DNA of 64,000 nt from Biomaibacter acetigenes (GTDB taxonomy: Bacteria; Bacillota; Thermosediminibacteria; Thermosediminibacterales; Tepidanaerobacteraceae): the NCBI RefSeq assembly GCF_003691585.1, contig NZ_CP033169.1, forward strand, positions 1,488,001-1,552,000, given 5' to 3'. The translations under genes were made by a program, and so were the position numbers. The number at the start of each line of letters is the position of its first letter. Position 1 is the stretch's first letter. Below the pieces are notes generated by a model. It ran no database searches. It saw only the letters and a program-made list of their open reading frames with translations, and was not told the DNA's origin. This document shows, one piece after another, positions 27,627 to 36,642 of this stretch.

Positions 27627-28776
27627 TGAAGATAAAAACATACGTAGCCAACAATATGCAGGAAGCTCTATATAAGATAAAAAGCGATCTGGGAAAGGAT
27701 GCTATAATATTACAGACAAAACATATTAGAAAGGGAGGAATCCTTGGCTTTTTTTCAAGATCCATGGTAGAGGTCGTGGCTGCTAATGACCTCGCAGTGA
27801 CTCAAACCCCATCGAAAAAGGCTTATACGAATACTCGAATACATGAAACAGTGCCCCCTATAAAACCAACCGGTTCTATAGAGTTCCAAGACATAAAAAT
27901 GACCTTGGCGAAGTTAAAGACATGATTAAAAATTTATACTCTAACCATTTACAAAAAAGTCTTGTTTCAGAATGGGGTTTTTCACCGGTATTTGAGATGT
28001 TTTACAAAAAGATGATGGCCATGGAAATAAATGAAGAACTCATAAACAGTATCTTCAGTAAGGTTTCACAAGCTCTCAAACCTGAAGAACTGAAGGATGA
28101 AAATGTGCTTTTCACCACAATCAAGAATGAATTAATATCTCAGATTGGAAAAATTGAACCCATTCATCTTTCCGAAGACAAGAATGTTATTGTAGCTTTT
28201 ATAGGACCCACAGGAGTTGGGAAAACCACAACCATTGCAAAATTGGCTGCAAAATTTACCCTATATCATGAGAAAAAAGTGGCCATGATTACTGCCGATA
28301 CTTTCAGGGTTGGTGCTATAGAACAGCTAAAGACTTATGGAGAACTTCTGGAGATCCCGGTGGAAGTGATTTACGGAAACGACGATATAAAAACAGCTTT
28401 GAACAGGGTAAAGGGATATGATCTGGTTTTGATAGATACCATGGGTTCAAGCCCAAATAATAAAATGCAGATCAAAAAGGTCAAGAGTTTACTGGATGCA
28501 GTAAATCCCACCGATATATACATGGTAATAAGCGCCACCACCAAAAGCCGTGATATAGGCGATATTTTGAACAATTATAAAGAATTAAATTTCAACAAAT
28601 TGATTATTACAAAACTTGACGAAACCAGAACTTACGGTACTATAATGAACGCCGTTAAAATGACAGATAGTAATTTATCATATTTTACTGTGGGACAAAA
28701 TGTTCCGGATGATATAGAAATAGCTTCGGCTGAAAAATTGGCAGGTATGATTCTGGGGGAGAACACATATGTATGA
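27626..28776 (+). CDS. flhF: flagellar SRP-like GTPase FlhF, frameshifted in this sequence
   Basis: SRP-family GTPase that sets flagellar placement and number. The N-terminal part (KIKTYVANNMQEALYKIKSDLGKDAIILQTKHI) is followed by a one-base shift at an A5 run (27895-27899). The frame then resumes as NDLGEVKDMIKNLYSNH and the GTPase domain: [42 protein letters not shown] and TKLDETRTYG. A sixth A would give one protein of about 383 residues. As read, the first frame ends at 27925 and a second ORF begins at 27922. Missing base or slippage site are both possible. Confidence 0.88.
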
Positions 28777-29641
28777 GCAGGCTTCGAAGCTAAAAAAAAT
28801 TATGGATGAGAAACACCATCGCGAAGCACCCCAGGGAACTCTAAAAGTTTATTGTGTTACCAGCGGTAAAGGGGGAGTGGGTAAAACAAACCTATCGATC
28901 AATTTATCCTTAGTATTACAGGAATTGGGTAAAAGAGTCCTGCTGGTAGATGCCGACCTGGGCCTGGCCAATGTAGATGTAATTGCCGGGCTTTACCCAA
29001 AATACAATATTTCTCATATACTGAGTCGCGAGAAAACCATAAATGAGATCATACTGGAAGGCCCCATGGGGATAAAAATATTGCCGGGAGCTTCGGGCCT
29101 TTATGAAATGGCCAATTTATCGATAATGGAATTAAATTTTTTGATAAAAGCGTTTAATAGTATTTCTCAGGATTTTGATATTGTTGTTATCGACACCGGT
29201 GCCGGTATATCAAAACATGTATTGAGTTTTGTTCGATCATCGGACGAAGTCATTATCGTGACCACTCCGGAACCAAGCGCTATTACCGATGCCTATGCTG
29301 TAATAAAATTAATTTATAAGTATTCTCAAAAAATACATGTCATTATAAATAGGGTTGATAATTTCAGAGATGCTGAGTTTACCGTTCAAAAAATATCGAA
29401 TGCTTCTCGTAAATTTTTACATACCGATATCGATTATCTTGGATATGTGCTGGAAGACAGGAGCGTTTTCAAATCGAATATGGAACAAATCCCTTTTTAT
29501 ACTAGATTTCCTGAGAGCCTGGCTTCCAAATGTATTGCAAATCTCGGGAGGAAACTTCTATACGGGGAACAAAAACCGGTTCAATATAACTACACCTTTG
29601 AGAGTTGGGTAAAAAAACTCATGGCTTTTCTAAGAAACTAA
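28769..29641 (+). CDS. flhG: flagellar number/placement ATPase FlhG (YlxH, MinD-like)
   Basis: MinD-family ATPase that partners FlhF. It has the deviant Walker A SGKGGVGKTNLSINLS, a switch region LLVDADLGLANVDV and IVVIDTGAGISKHVL. Residues 3-10 (EQASKLKK) resemble the DQAxxLR activation helix known to stimulate FlhF GTPase. Length is 290 residues. The start overlaps the flhF end by eight bases. Confidence 0.94.
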   Translation: MYEQASKLKKIMDEKHHREAPQGTLKVYCVTSGKGGVGKTNLSINLSLVLQELGKRVLLVDADLGLANVDVIAGLYPKYNISHILSREKTINEIILEGPMGIKILPGASGLYEMANLSIMELNFLIKAFNSISQDFDIVVIDTGAGISKHVLSFVRSSDEVIIVTTPEPSAITDAYAVIKLIYKYSQKIHVIINRVDNFRDAEFTVQKISNASRKFLHTDIDYLGYVLEDRSVFKSNMEQIPFYTRFPESLASKCIANLGRKLLYGEQKPVQYNYTFESWVKKLMAFLRN

Positions 29642-29658
29642 ACAGGGGTGCTAAACAG

Positions 29659-30303
29659 GTGGATTATACAACATTTCAAGTGGGTATGAAAGTAAATATC
29701 GAAATAGAAAGAGGAGATGGAAACTTTTTTTTCCCTTCCAAAGTAGAAGATATAGAATTGGGGAATCTGGTTTTAGATATACCCATGAAGGGAAATCAAC
29801 TCTTCCATATAGGTTTGAATGAATCTGTCAACATACATTTTTTCAAAGGGGATTCCTTTTATTATTTCATCGGGAAAGTAGTAGGGAAAAAATATACCCC
29901 TATTCCCGTATTGCACGTAAAACCTGCCAGCCCACCTATAAAAAATCAAAGAAGGGATTTTTTTAGAATAAAAGTAACTTTAAAAGTCAAGATAAGCCTT
30001 CTTGATACAGGTGAATGGGCAAATGGTTATATCAAAGATATAAGCGGCAGTGGCGCCCTGATTACTACGAATCGGGAGTTAAAGAAGGGAGATTTGATTA
30101 ATTTAGAGATTACTCTTGTGTCAAAAATACTTGAAGTAAAAAGCAGAGCTGTTAGAGTCTGGAAAGAGGAGCGGTCCCAATGCTCCAACATGTATTATGT
30201 GGCCGTTCAATTTGTAGATATTGACGAGGTTAAACAGGATGAAATAATTAAATTTGTTCTTGCAGAACAAAGAAAACTGATCAAAAAGGGTTATAAAGTA
30301 TAA
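29659..30303 (+). CDS. PilZ-domain cyclic-di-GMP receptor, YcgR-like
   Basis: A 214-residue protein with an N-terminal YcgR-type beta domain (residues ~1-95). The C-terminal PilZ domain carries both ligand motifs: the arginine motif in NQRRDFFRIKV and the Asp-x-Ser-x-x-Gly motif in IKDISGSGALI. YcgR/YpfA/DgrA proteins of this kind brake the flagellar motor when c-di-GMP is high. I place the start at the GTG at 29659, after AGGGGTG; an upstream in-frame start would overlap flhG. In Bacillus this position holds cheB. Confidence 0.9.
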   Translation: MDYTTFQVGMKVNIEIERGDGNFFFPSKVEDIELGNLVLDIPMKGNQLFHIGLNESVNIHFFKGDSFYYFIGKVVGKKYTPIPVLHVKPASPPIKNQRRDFFRIKVTLKVKISLLDTGEWANGYIKDISGSGALITTNRELKKGDLINLEITLVSKILEVKSRAVRVWKEERSQCSNMYYVAVQFVDIDEVKQDEIIKFVLAEQRKLIKKGYKV

Positions 30304-30364
30304 TTTATATAAATGTTACAATTGGTAGAATCAGTTAAATAGGATTAGAAAATGAGGTGGGAAC

Positions 30365-32353
30365 ATGAACAATCAATACCTTGACATTTTTCTGGAGGAA
30401 TCAAAGGAACATATTCAAAATCTCAATAGCAACTTACTGGAACTTGAGAGTAATCCCGGGCAAGATATCATAGACGAAATTTTCCGTTCAGCTCATACTC
30501 TCAAGGGAATGTCAGGGACCATGGGGTTTAACAGGATTTCAGAAATAACCCATGAGATGGAGAGTTTGCTTCAGGATATTAAAGATGGAACAATATCCGT
30601 ATCTCCCGAAGTAATCGATACCCTGCTGGAGTCAGTTGACTTTTTAGAAAAACTAATAGGAGATATTACGGAAAATGGGGAAGAAAGGGATAGAGACACA
30701 AAGGTTATTCTGGAAAAGCTGAGGCGAAAACCAGGCAATGCCACACCACTTAAAGAATCGGAAAAAGAGAATAAAAAACCTGAAGAGAATCATATTTTCA
30801 ATGAATTTGAAGAACGGCTGATGAAGGAAGCTATAGCAAAAGGTTTATTGGTATGGGAAGTTTTGATAAAGCTGGATGCCAACTGTCTCCTAAAATCGGC
30901 CCGGGCCTTTTTGGTCTTTAAAACACTGGAAAGTTTCGGAGATATCATTAAAACCAAGCCCATTGTTCAAGATATAGAAGATGAAAAGTTCGATGACGAA
31001 TTTACCGTGTATATAATATCTACGCACCAAAAACAGGACCTGGAAAAGGCCCTGGGTTCGATATCAGAATTAAAGTCCATTCTGATAAAAGAAGTGGAGC
31101 AAAGTTCTCTTGAAAAAGATCCGGGTAATTCTGAAGAATCTCCAAAGGAGACTGTTGCTTGTACCCTTGATGAGCAAAGTGTGAGGCACGCCAGTCATGT
31201 AAAAAAGACAAGTAAAACTTTGAGAGTGGATATTGATCGGCTGGACAACTTAATGAATCTTGTGAGCGAACTTATTATTATAAAGACCAGATTGGATGGC
31301 ATGGATGAAAAAACCGAGGGGCAGAAAAGAAGGGAAGCCGTGGAATATCTGGAGCGGATTACATCAAGTCTCCACGATGCCGTCATGAAAGTCAGAATGG
31401 TCCCCATTGAAAATGTTTTTAATCGTTTTCCGCGTGTGGTTCGGGATTTGGCCCGGGAGCTGTCAAAGAATATTACTTTGATTATAGAAGGAGCTGAAAC
31501 CGAACTTGACAGGACTGTAATCGATGAAATCGGTGATCCTTTGATTCATTTGATACGTAATTCGGCGGATCACGGCATAGAAATACCTGAAGAAAGGTTT
31601 AGGAAAGGCAAACCTGCTCAGGGAACCATAAAACTTAAAGCCTATCATGACGGTAATAATGTTGTGATAGAAATATCCGATGACGGAAGAGGAATTAATT
31701 TAAACAACGTATTAAAAACCGCCATTGACAAGGGTTTAGTCGATAGGGAGCGGGCAAAAAACCTCAAGGAATCCGAAATAATATCCTTTTTATTTGAACC
31801 GGGATTCAGCACAAAGGACATGGTAACGGATATTTCGGGCAGGGGAGTAGGTCTTGACGTAGTAAAGACCAAAATAGAGTCCCTGGGTGGTGGTATTGAA
31901 ATAAATACAGTGCCCGACCAGGGTACTACTTTCTTAATAAGATTGCCGCTGACACTGGCCATTATCCAGGCTTTGATGGTTATGGTGGGTGAAGAAAAAT
32001 ACGCCATTCCGTTGAGTGCAATAAAGGAAACTGTAATAGTTGCATCAAAAGACATAAAAAAAGTCCAGAAAAACGAAGTTACTCTTCTGAGGGGGAATGT
32101 AATTCCCATATTGCGATTAGGAGAAATGCTGGATGTTGAAAGCAACGGCAGCTCTGAAGAAGATTTGACAGTGGTAATAGTAAAAAAGGGGGAGAGGGAT
32201 ATTGGGCTTGTGGTGGACAGCTTGATAGGCCAGCAGGAGATAGTAATCAAATCTCTCGGCAATTTTTTGAAAAATATAAAGTTCATCGCCGGAGCAACCA
32301 TTCTTGGTGATGGAAAAGTGGCTCTAATACTGGATGTCAACACTATGTTTTAG
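30365..32353 (+). CDS. cheA: chemotaxis histidine kinase CheA
   Basis: Central kinase of chemotaxis. Domains in order are the P1 HPt domain with the phosphorylated His44 in RSAHTLKGMSGTMGF, and a P2 CheY-binding region (~150-245). P3 dimerisation follows near RVDIDRLDNLMNLVSELIIIKTRL. The P4 ATP-binding domain has HLIRNSADHGIE, ISDDGRGIN and SGRGVGLDVVKTKI. The P5 CheW-like domain runs from ~525. Length is 662 residues, usual for the family. The start follows GAGGTGGG. Confidence 0.97.
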   Translation: MNNQYLDIFLEESKEHIQNLNSNLLELESNPGQDIIDEIFRSAHTLKGMSGTMGFNRISEITHEMESLLQDIKDGTISVSPEVIDTLLESVDFLEKLIGDITENGEERDRDTKVILEKLRRKPGNATPLKESEKENKKPEENHIFNEFEERLMKEAIAKGLLVWEVLIKLDANCLLKSARAFLVFKTLESFGDIIKTKPIVQDIEDEKFDDEFTVYIISTHQKQDLEKALGSISELKSILIKEVEQSSLEKDPGNSEESPKETVACTLDEQSVRHASHVKKTSKTLRVDIDRLDNLMNLVSELIIIKTRLDGMDEKTEGQKRREAVEYLERITSSLHDAVMKVRMVPIENVFNRFPRVVRDLARELSKNITLIIEGAETELDRTVIDEIGDPLIHLIRNSADHGIEIPEERFRKGKPAQGTIKLKAYHDGNNVVIEISDDGRGINLNNVLKTAIDKGLVDRERAKNLKESEIISFLFEPGFSTKDMVTDISGRGVGLDVVKTKIESLGGGIEINTVPDQGTTFLIRLPLTLAIIQALMVMVGEEKYAIPLSAIKETVIVASKDIKKVQKNEVTLLRGNVIPILRLGEMLDVESNGSSEEDLTVVIVKKGERDIGLVVDSLIGQQEIVIKSLGNFLKNIKFIAGATILGDGKVALILDVNTMF

Positions 32354-32367
32354 AGGAGGGTTTTATA

Positions 32368-32823
32368 ATGGTAGAAAAAATCCGTCAATTTGTAGAATTT
32401 AAACTGGGTGAAGAGGAATATGGGGTGGATATTCTCCAGGTAAAAACCATTGAGAGAATGATGCCCGTAACAAGGGTCCCTAAAGCCCCTTCTTTTGTGG
32501 AAGGCGTCATAAACCTGAGAGGGGAAATAGTGCCTGTAATCGACCTAAAAAAGAGGTTTGACCTGCCACCGGGTCAGATTACGGATAATACCAGAATTAT
32601 TATCGTGACTCTGGAAGATATAACTGTAGGTATGATAGTAGATTCCGCCACGGAAGTGATTCAGCTTCCGCAGGAGGCCATTGAACCGGCTCCTACCATT
32701 ACAAACGGCATAGACAGTAATTTTTTAGATGGAGTGGGCAAGTTAGATGGAAAACTATTAATTTTGTTAAATCTATCTAAAGTATTAAAACCGCAGGAAA
32801 TTACCCAATTATCCGAGATGTGA
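32368..32823 (+). CDS. cheW: chemotaxis coupling protein CheW
   Basis: Adaptor that links receptors to CheA. The 151-residue protein is one CheW domain: FVEFKLGEEEYGVDILQVKTIERM and PSFVEGVINLRGEIVPVIDLKKRF. It ends with KLLILLNLSKVL. The ATG follows GAGGAGGG, 14 bases after cheA. Confidence 0.97.
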   Translation: MVEKIRQFVEFKLGEEEYGVDILQVKTIERMMPVTRVPKAPSFVEGVINLRGEIVPVIDLKKRFDLPPGQITDNTRIIIVTLEDITVGMIVDSATEVIQLPQEAIEPAPTITNGIDSNFLDGVGKLDGKLLILLNLSKVLKPQEITQLSEM

Positions 32824-32835
32824 AGGTGAAAATAT

Positions 32836-33471
32836 ATGTTTTCCGATATGGAATTGGATGCTCTCAAGGAGATAGGCAATATCGGAGCAGGCAATGCCGC
32901 TACGGCCCTTTCCTTGCTTTTATCAAATAAGATTAACATGAATGTGCCTAGAGTGGCAATAATTTCCTTTGATGATGTTTCAAATTCCGTTGGCGGGCCA
33001 GAAAACCTGGTAGCGGGTATATTTATGAGAATAACCGGCGATATTAGCGGAAACATCCTTATAATAATTCCCAAACCGAATGCTTATAACCTGGTAAATT
33101 ATTTGCTAAAGCATCAGCCCGGGGAAGCGGGATTTTCAGCCATGGAGGAATCAGCACTTGTTGAAGTGGGAAATATTATTGCAAGTTCGTACATAGTTGC
33201 ATTATCGGATTTTACCAAATTATCCATGAAGATATCGGTGCCTGGCTTTGCCTATGACATGGCCGGAGCCATTTTCAGTTTTCCGCTTAGTTTATATGGC
33301 TATATGGGGGATACCGCTTTTTTGATTGAAACGGAGTTTACGGAAGGTATTGATGATATTAATTTTCATTTTTTCCTGATACCGGATGATGAATCTTTGA
33401 AGGTACTTCTAAAAGCTATTGGAGTGAGTTCGTTTGGTTGGAACGGTCAGAGTAGGAATGGCGGAATATAA
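32836..33471 (+). CDS. cheC: CheY-P phosphatase CheC
   Basis: Adaptation phosphatase of Firmicute-type chemotaxis. Both active-site helices are present: DALKEIGNIGAGNAATALS near the start and SALVEVGNIIASSYIVALS in the middle, each with Glu-x-x-Asn. Length is 211 residues, and the end overlaps cheD by 38 bases. CheC binds CheD, forming the feedback loop described in Bacillus. Confidence 0.95.
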   Translation: MFSDMELDALKEIGNIGAGNAATALSLLLSNKINMNVPRVAIISFDDVSNSVGGPENLVAGIFMRITGDISGNILIIIPKPNAYNLVNYLLKHQPGEAGFSAMEESALVEVGNIIASSYIVALSDFTKLSMKISVPGFAYDMAGAIFSFPLSLYGYMGDTAFLIETEFTEGIDDINFHFFLIPDDESLKVLLKAIGVSSFGWNGQSRNGGI

Positions 33472-33922
33472 AGTGGCAAAATCACCAGCTATACTGGTCT
33501 CTTTAGGCCTGGGGTCATGCGTGGGCGTTGCCCTTTATGAGCCAACAAAAAAAATAGGCGGCCTTGCCCATGTTATGCTGCCTGACAGCAGTCTTAGCGG
33601 TAAAAAGGATTTCAATCCCGGAAAATTTGCCGATACCGCCATAGATATGATGATACAAGACATGGTAAAGATTGGAGTAGACCCCAAAAGGTTAACAGGT
33701 AAAATTGCCGGTGGAGCTCAAATGTTCCAGATTAAATCCGACAGCAGCATTATGCAGATAGGAAGGCGAAATGTGGAGGCTGTAAAGTCAAAGCTTGCCC
33801 TGCTAAACATCAAAATATTATCGGAAGATGTAGAGGGAAATTACGGAAGAACAATTGAGTTTAATTGTGAAACCGGTGAACTTACCATCAGGACTATAGG
33901 GCATGGCATTAAAAAAATATGA
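33434..33922 (+). CDS. cheD: chemoreceptor glutamine deamidase CheD
   Basis: Deamidates receptor glutamines and is controlled by CheC. The catalytic Cys lies in LGSCVGVALYEP and the His in GGLAHVMLPDS. Later motifs are KIAGGAQMF, IGRRNVEAVKSKL and GRTIEFN. Length is 162 residues. The TTG start follows GGAGTGAG by five bases and lies inside cheC, suggesting coupled translation of the two partners. Confidence 0.94.
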   Translation: MVGTVRVGMAEYKVAKSPAILVSLGLGSCVGVALYEPTKKIGGLAHVMLPDSSLSGKKDFNPGKFADTAIDMMIQDMVKIGVDPKRLTGKIAGGAQMFQIKSDSSIMQIGRRNVEAVKSKLALLNIKILSEDVEGNYGRTIEFNCETGELTIRTIGHGIKKI

Positions 33923-33938
33923 TACCCGGGGTGGTAAG

Positions 33939-34676
33939 ATGGAAGCTCTCAGGGCGGATAGATTATGGGCGGATTATAATGACACTAAGGACAAGAAAAT
34001 CAAGGAACAGCTTGTAGAAAGTTATATTCCGCTGATAAAGCACATAGTAAATCGGATGGCCATTAGTCTACCTTCCTATATTGATAGTGAAGATTTGATA
34101 AGTTATGGTATTTTTGGTTTATTACAGGCTATTGAACGTTATGACGCTTCCAAAGGCGTGAAATTTGAAACATACGCTTACGCACGAATAAAAGGATCCA
34201 TAATTGACGAATTGAGGAAACTGGATTGGATTCCACAAAATATTAGAAAAAAAGCCAAACTCCTGCAAAAGGCATATGCTGAATTGGAACAAAGCCTGGG
34301 TCGTACGGTAAAGGATGAGGACATATGTAATTATCTGAATTTGTCCAATGATGAGCTGCAGAATTTGTATAATGAAATTGCCTTTACCACTGTACTTTCT
34401 TTTGATGATTTACTTTTTACTGAAGATTACATGAGGGAGTCAGTCAGGCCTGATATAATGGCTGAAAAAAAGGAGGTAAAAAGGTTACTGGGACAGGCTA
34501 TAAACCGTTTGCCTTATCAGGAAAAACTGGTTATTACACTATATTATTATGAGGGCTTAACCTTAAAGGAAATATCCAAGGTTTTAGAACTGTCCCAGGG
34601 GAGGATTTCCCAGCTTCATACAAAGGCAATTTTAAGATTGAGGGGTAGTTTGAGTAGAAAGCGGGCTATTTTTTAA
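33939..34676 (+). CDS. sigD: RNA polymerase sigma factor SigD/FliA
   Basis: Alternative sigma-28 for late flagellar, motility and chemotaxis genes. Region 2 is IDSEDLISYGIFGLLQAIERYDASKGVKFETYAYARIKGSIIDELRKLDWIP. Region 3 covers SLGRTVKDEDICNYLNLS. Region 4 is LPYQEKLVITLYYYEGLTLKEISKVLELSQGRISQLHTKAILRLR. I choose the ATG at 33939 (245 residues), which aligns with the usual SigD N-terminus. Longer in-frame starts overlap cheD. Its place late in the operon couples its synthesis to basal-body transcription. Confidence 0.95.
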   Translation: MEALRADRLWADYNDTKDKKIKEQLVESYIPLIKHIVNRMAISLPSYIDSEDLISYGIFGLLQAIERYDASKGVKFETYAYARIKGSIIDELRKLDWIPQNIRKKAKLLQKAYAELEQSLGRTVKDEDICNYLNLSNDELQNLYNEIAFTTVLSFDDLLFTEDYMRESVRPDIMAEKKEVKRLLGQAINRLPYQEKLVITLYYYEGLTLKEISKVLELSQGRISQLHTKAILRLRGSLSRKRAIF

Positions 34677-34698
34677 AAAAGAAAGCCGGTGTTAATTC

Positions 34699-36213
34699 AT
34701 GGAAAACCAAAATGAAAAGAAAGTAGAAAGAATGGTAGAATGGGCTATAGAAAAAGCAAGCCATAATAAACCTCAAGATGATGACATGAAGAACGATAAA
34801 AAAAAGAGCCACGAGACAGAAGAGGAAGTCTGCGAAGACGCCAGGTTTGAAGTGGAAATTTCAAAAGACCAGATGTATGCGACCATATATATAGTTCCGC
34901 CAAAAGGTGGAAAAATGGTTTCTTATGACAATATTATAAGTGAACTTGAAAAAATAGGAATAACTGAAGGCATAAATTATGAGAAAATAAGGGAAGTACT
35001 AGAAAAGGGCATTTTTTTTACAAAGGTGAAGATTGCCGAGGGTAAAGTTCCTGTTGATGGTCAAAACGCTCAAATAAAATACTACTTTGACATTCACAAG
35101 GAATTAAAACCCGCACTTACCGATGACGGGAAGGCCGATTTTTATAATCTGAATCTTGTGACCAACGTAAAAACAGGTGACCTACTGGCAGAGATCATAC
35201 CACCCACCAAAGGTTTTCCAGGAAAGACCGTAACCGGTAAAACGATACCCGCCAGGGATGGTAAAGAAATCCAGTTTCGAACAGGGAAAAATGTGACTGT
35301 CTCTGAAGATGGGCGTAAATTGTTTTCAAACATTGATGGCCAACCGGTATTGTCTGATGGAAAAATCAGTGTGCTCCAGGTGCTGGAAATCAGAGGTGAT
35401 GTGGGACCGGCCACGGGAAATATAGATTTTTTGGGTAGTATTGTTGTAAAGGGTAATGTAAAGAGCGGTTTTAAAATAAAAGTTGAAGGCGATGCCGAGA
35501 TAGATGGGACTGTTGAAGCTGCAGAAATAGTTGCTGGAGGAAATATTGTCATAAAAAGAGGGACCCAGGGAGGTGGAAAGGGGTACCTGAGAGCAGGGGT
35601 CGATGTAACAGCCCGGTACATTGAAAATTCCACGGTGGAAGCAGGTCGGGACATCGTGGTCTATGAAGCGGTGATGCACAGCAACCTTGCAGCCGGTAAA
35701 AAAATAAAAATCGATGGTAAAAAGGGGTTGCTGGTGGGTGGAAACTGCAGGGCAGGAGAGGAACTTGTCGCAAAAACCATTGGTTCCCCCATGTGTACAT
35801 ATACCGAAATTGAAGTGGGAACAAACCCTGAGCAGAAAAAGAAGCTAATGGAAATAAACCAGAAATTGCAGACTATTCAGAATGACATAAATAAAGCCAG
35901 GCAAGCCATCGATTTATTGGAAAAATTGAAAGATAGAAATGCCTTGACTCCTGATAAGACAATTTTACTCGAAAAATTAAAACACACCCATGAAATTTTA
36001 AATGATCAAAAAATTGACCTTATCGGTGAAAAGGAAAAGCTTGAAATGATGATAACCAGTCAGGTAAGAGCAAGAGTATCGGCTTCCAATGCCGCAATGC
36101 CGGGGGTTAATATTGTGATAGGCAATGCAAGCCTCAAAATAAAAGATAAAATCGACCATGTCACCTTCTATAACCATGAAGGCCAGGTTAAATTTGGCAC
36201 ATATGAAGGATAG
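34699..36213 (+). CDS. DUF342 / FapA family polymer-forming protein
   Basis: A 504-residue protein. After a charged N-tail (residues 1-50) comes the DUF342 region with PVDGQNAQIKYYF, ETPT-like LLAEIIPPTKGFPGKTVTGKTI and a repeated glycine-rich beta-helix (EIRGDVGPATGNIDFLGSIVVKGNV, GDAEIDGTVEAAEIVAGGNIVIKRG). A C-terminal coiled coil (~390-455) follows. Members include FapA of Vibrio. The family often sits next to sigD in Clostridia, but its role there is not settled; a link to motility or cell-surface regulation is inferred from the operon. Confidence 0.85.
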   Translation: MENQNEKKVERMVEWAIEKASHNKPQDDDMKNDKKKSHETEEEVCEDARFEVEISKDQMYATIYIVPPKGGKMVSYDNIISELEKIGITEGINYEKIREVLEKGIFFTKVKIAEGKVPVDGQNAQIKYYFDIHKELKPALTDDGKADFYNLNLVTNVKTGDLLAEIIPPTKGFPGKTVTGKTIPARDGKEIQFRTGKNVTVSEDGRKLFSNIDGQPVLSDGKISVLQVLEIRGDVGPATGNIDFLGSIVVKGNVKSGFKIKVEGDAEIDGTVEAAEIVAGGNIVIKRGTQGGGKGYLRAGVDVTARYIENSTVEAGRDIVVYEAVMHSNLAAGKKIKIDGKKGLLVGGNCRAGEELVAKTIGSPMCTYTEIEVGTNPEQKKKLMEINQKLQTIQNDINKARQAIDLLEKLKDRNALTPDKTILLEKLKHTHEILNDQKIDLIGEKEKLEMMITSQVRARVSASNAAMPGVNIVIGNASLKIKDKIDHVTFYNHEGQVKFGTYEG

Positions 36214-36222
36214 GTGATATTT

Positions 36223-36516
36223 ATGTCAATGAGGCCTATAGACCTTCAGGTTATCATGCCGAAAACTGCGGAGGCCACAAAAGTTCAACAGGTCATAAAA
36301 GACAGCAATGAAGCACATCAAAGTTTGCTTTCAGCACAATTTAAAGAGCAATTGAAGTCTGCAAGAGAGAAGGTATATGAAAGAGCAAAACCTGAGGAAA
36401 TAAAAGTCGAAGGCGATAAGGATAATAATAAAAAGGAAAAAGGTAAAAATAAACAGGGCAATAATAAGAAAAAAGGCGCTCCGAAAAATTCAAACCATAT
36501 TGATGTAAGAATATGA
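36223..36516 (+). CDS. small lysine-rich protein at the end of the flagellar operon
   Basis: A 97-residue protein. The first 55 residues are moderately conserved-looking (RPIDLQVIMPKTAEATKVQQ), and a low-complexity tail is very rich in Lys, Asn and Gly (GKNKQGNNKKKG). No known domain is recognised. The ATG at 36223 follows AGGATAGGTGAT; a GTG at 36214 is in frame. It lies nine bases after the DUF342 gene and before the operon terminator. The basic tail suggests nucleic-acid or membrane contact, which is only inference. Confidence 0.7.
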   Translation: MSMRPIDLQVIMPKTAEATKVQQVIKDSNEAHQSLLSAQFKEQLKSAREKVYERAKPEEIKVEGDKDNNKKEKGKNKQGNNKKKGAPKNSNHIDVRI

Positions 36517-36547
36517 AATCGGTTCTTAATAGAACTGATTTTTTTTT
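36516..36547 (+). terminator. intrinsic terminator closing the flagellar/chemotaxis operon
   Basis: AAATCGGTTC (36516-36525... overlapping the last gene's stop) pairs with GAACTGATTT (36532-36541) around TTAATA, ten pairs with one G-T wobble. It runs directly into nine T residues. It marks the end of a roughly 30-kb unit that starts at the riboswitch. Confidence 0.92.
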
Positions 36548-36567
36548 GAGTTGTAGAGGTTGATGAC

Positions 36568-36596
36568 TTGACATTTATTATTAAATGAAGTATATT
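36568..36596 (+). promoter_or_regulatory. sigma-A promoter for the iscR operon
   Basis: TTGACA (36568-36573), a 17-base spacer, then TATATT (36591-36596). It lies about 47 bases upstream of the iscR start. Just downstream, AATACC (36605-36610) and GGAATT (36624-36629) form an imperfect inverted repeat that could be an operator for the Rrf2 protein itself. Confidence 0.85.
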
Positions 36597-36642
36597 ATTA
36601 ACAGAATACCAACTAAAACGATAGGAATTAAGGTGAAATTCA

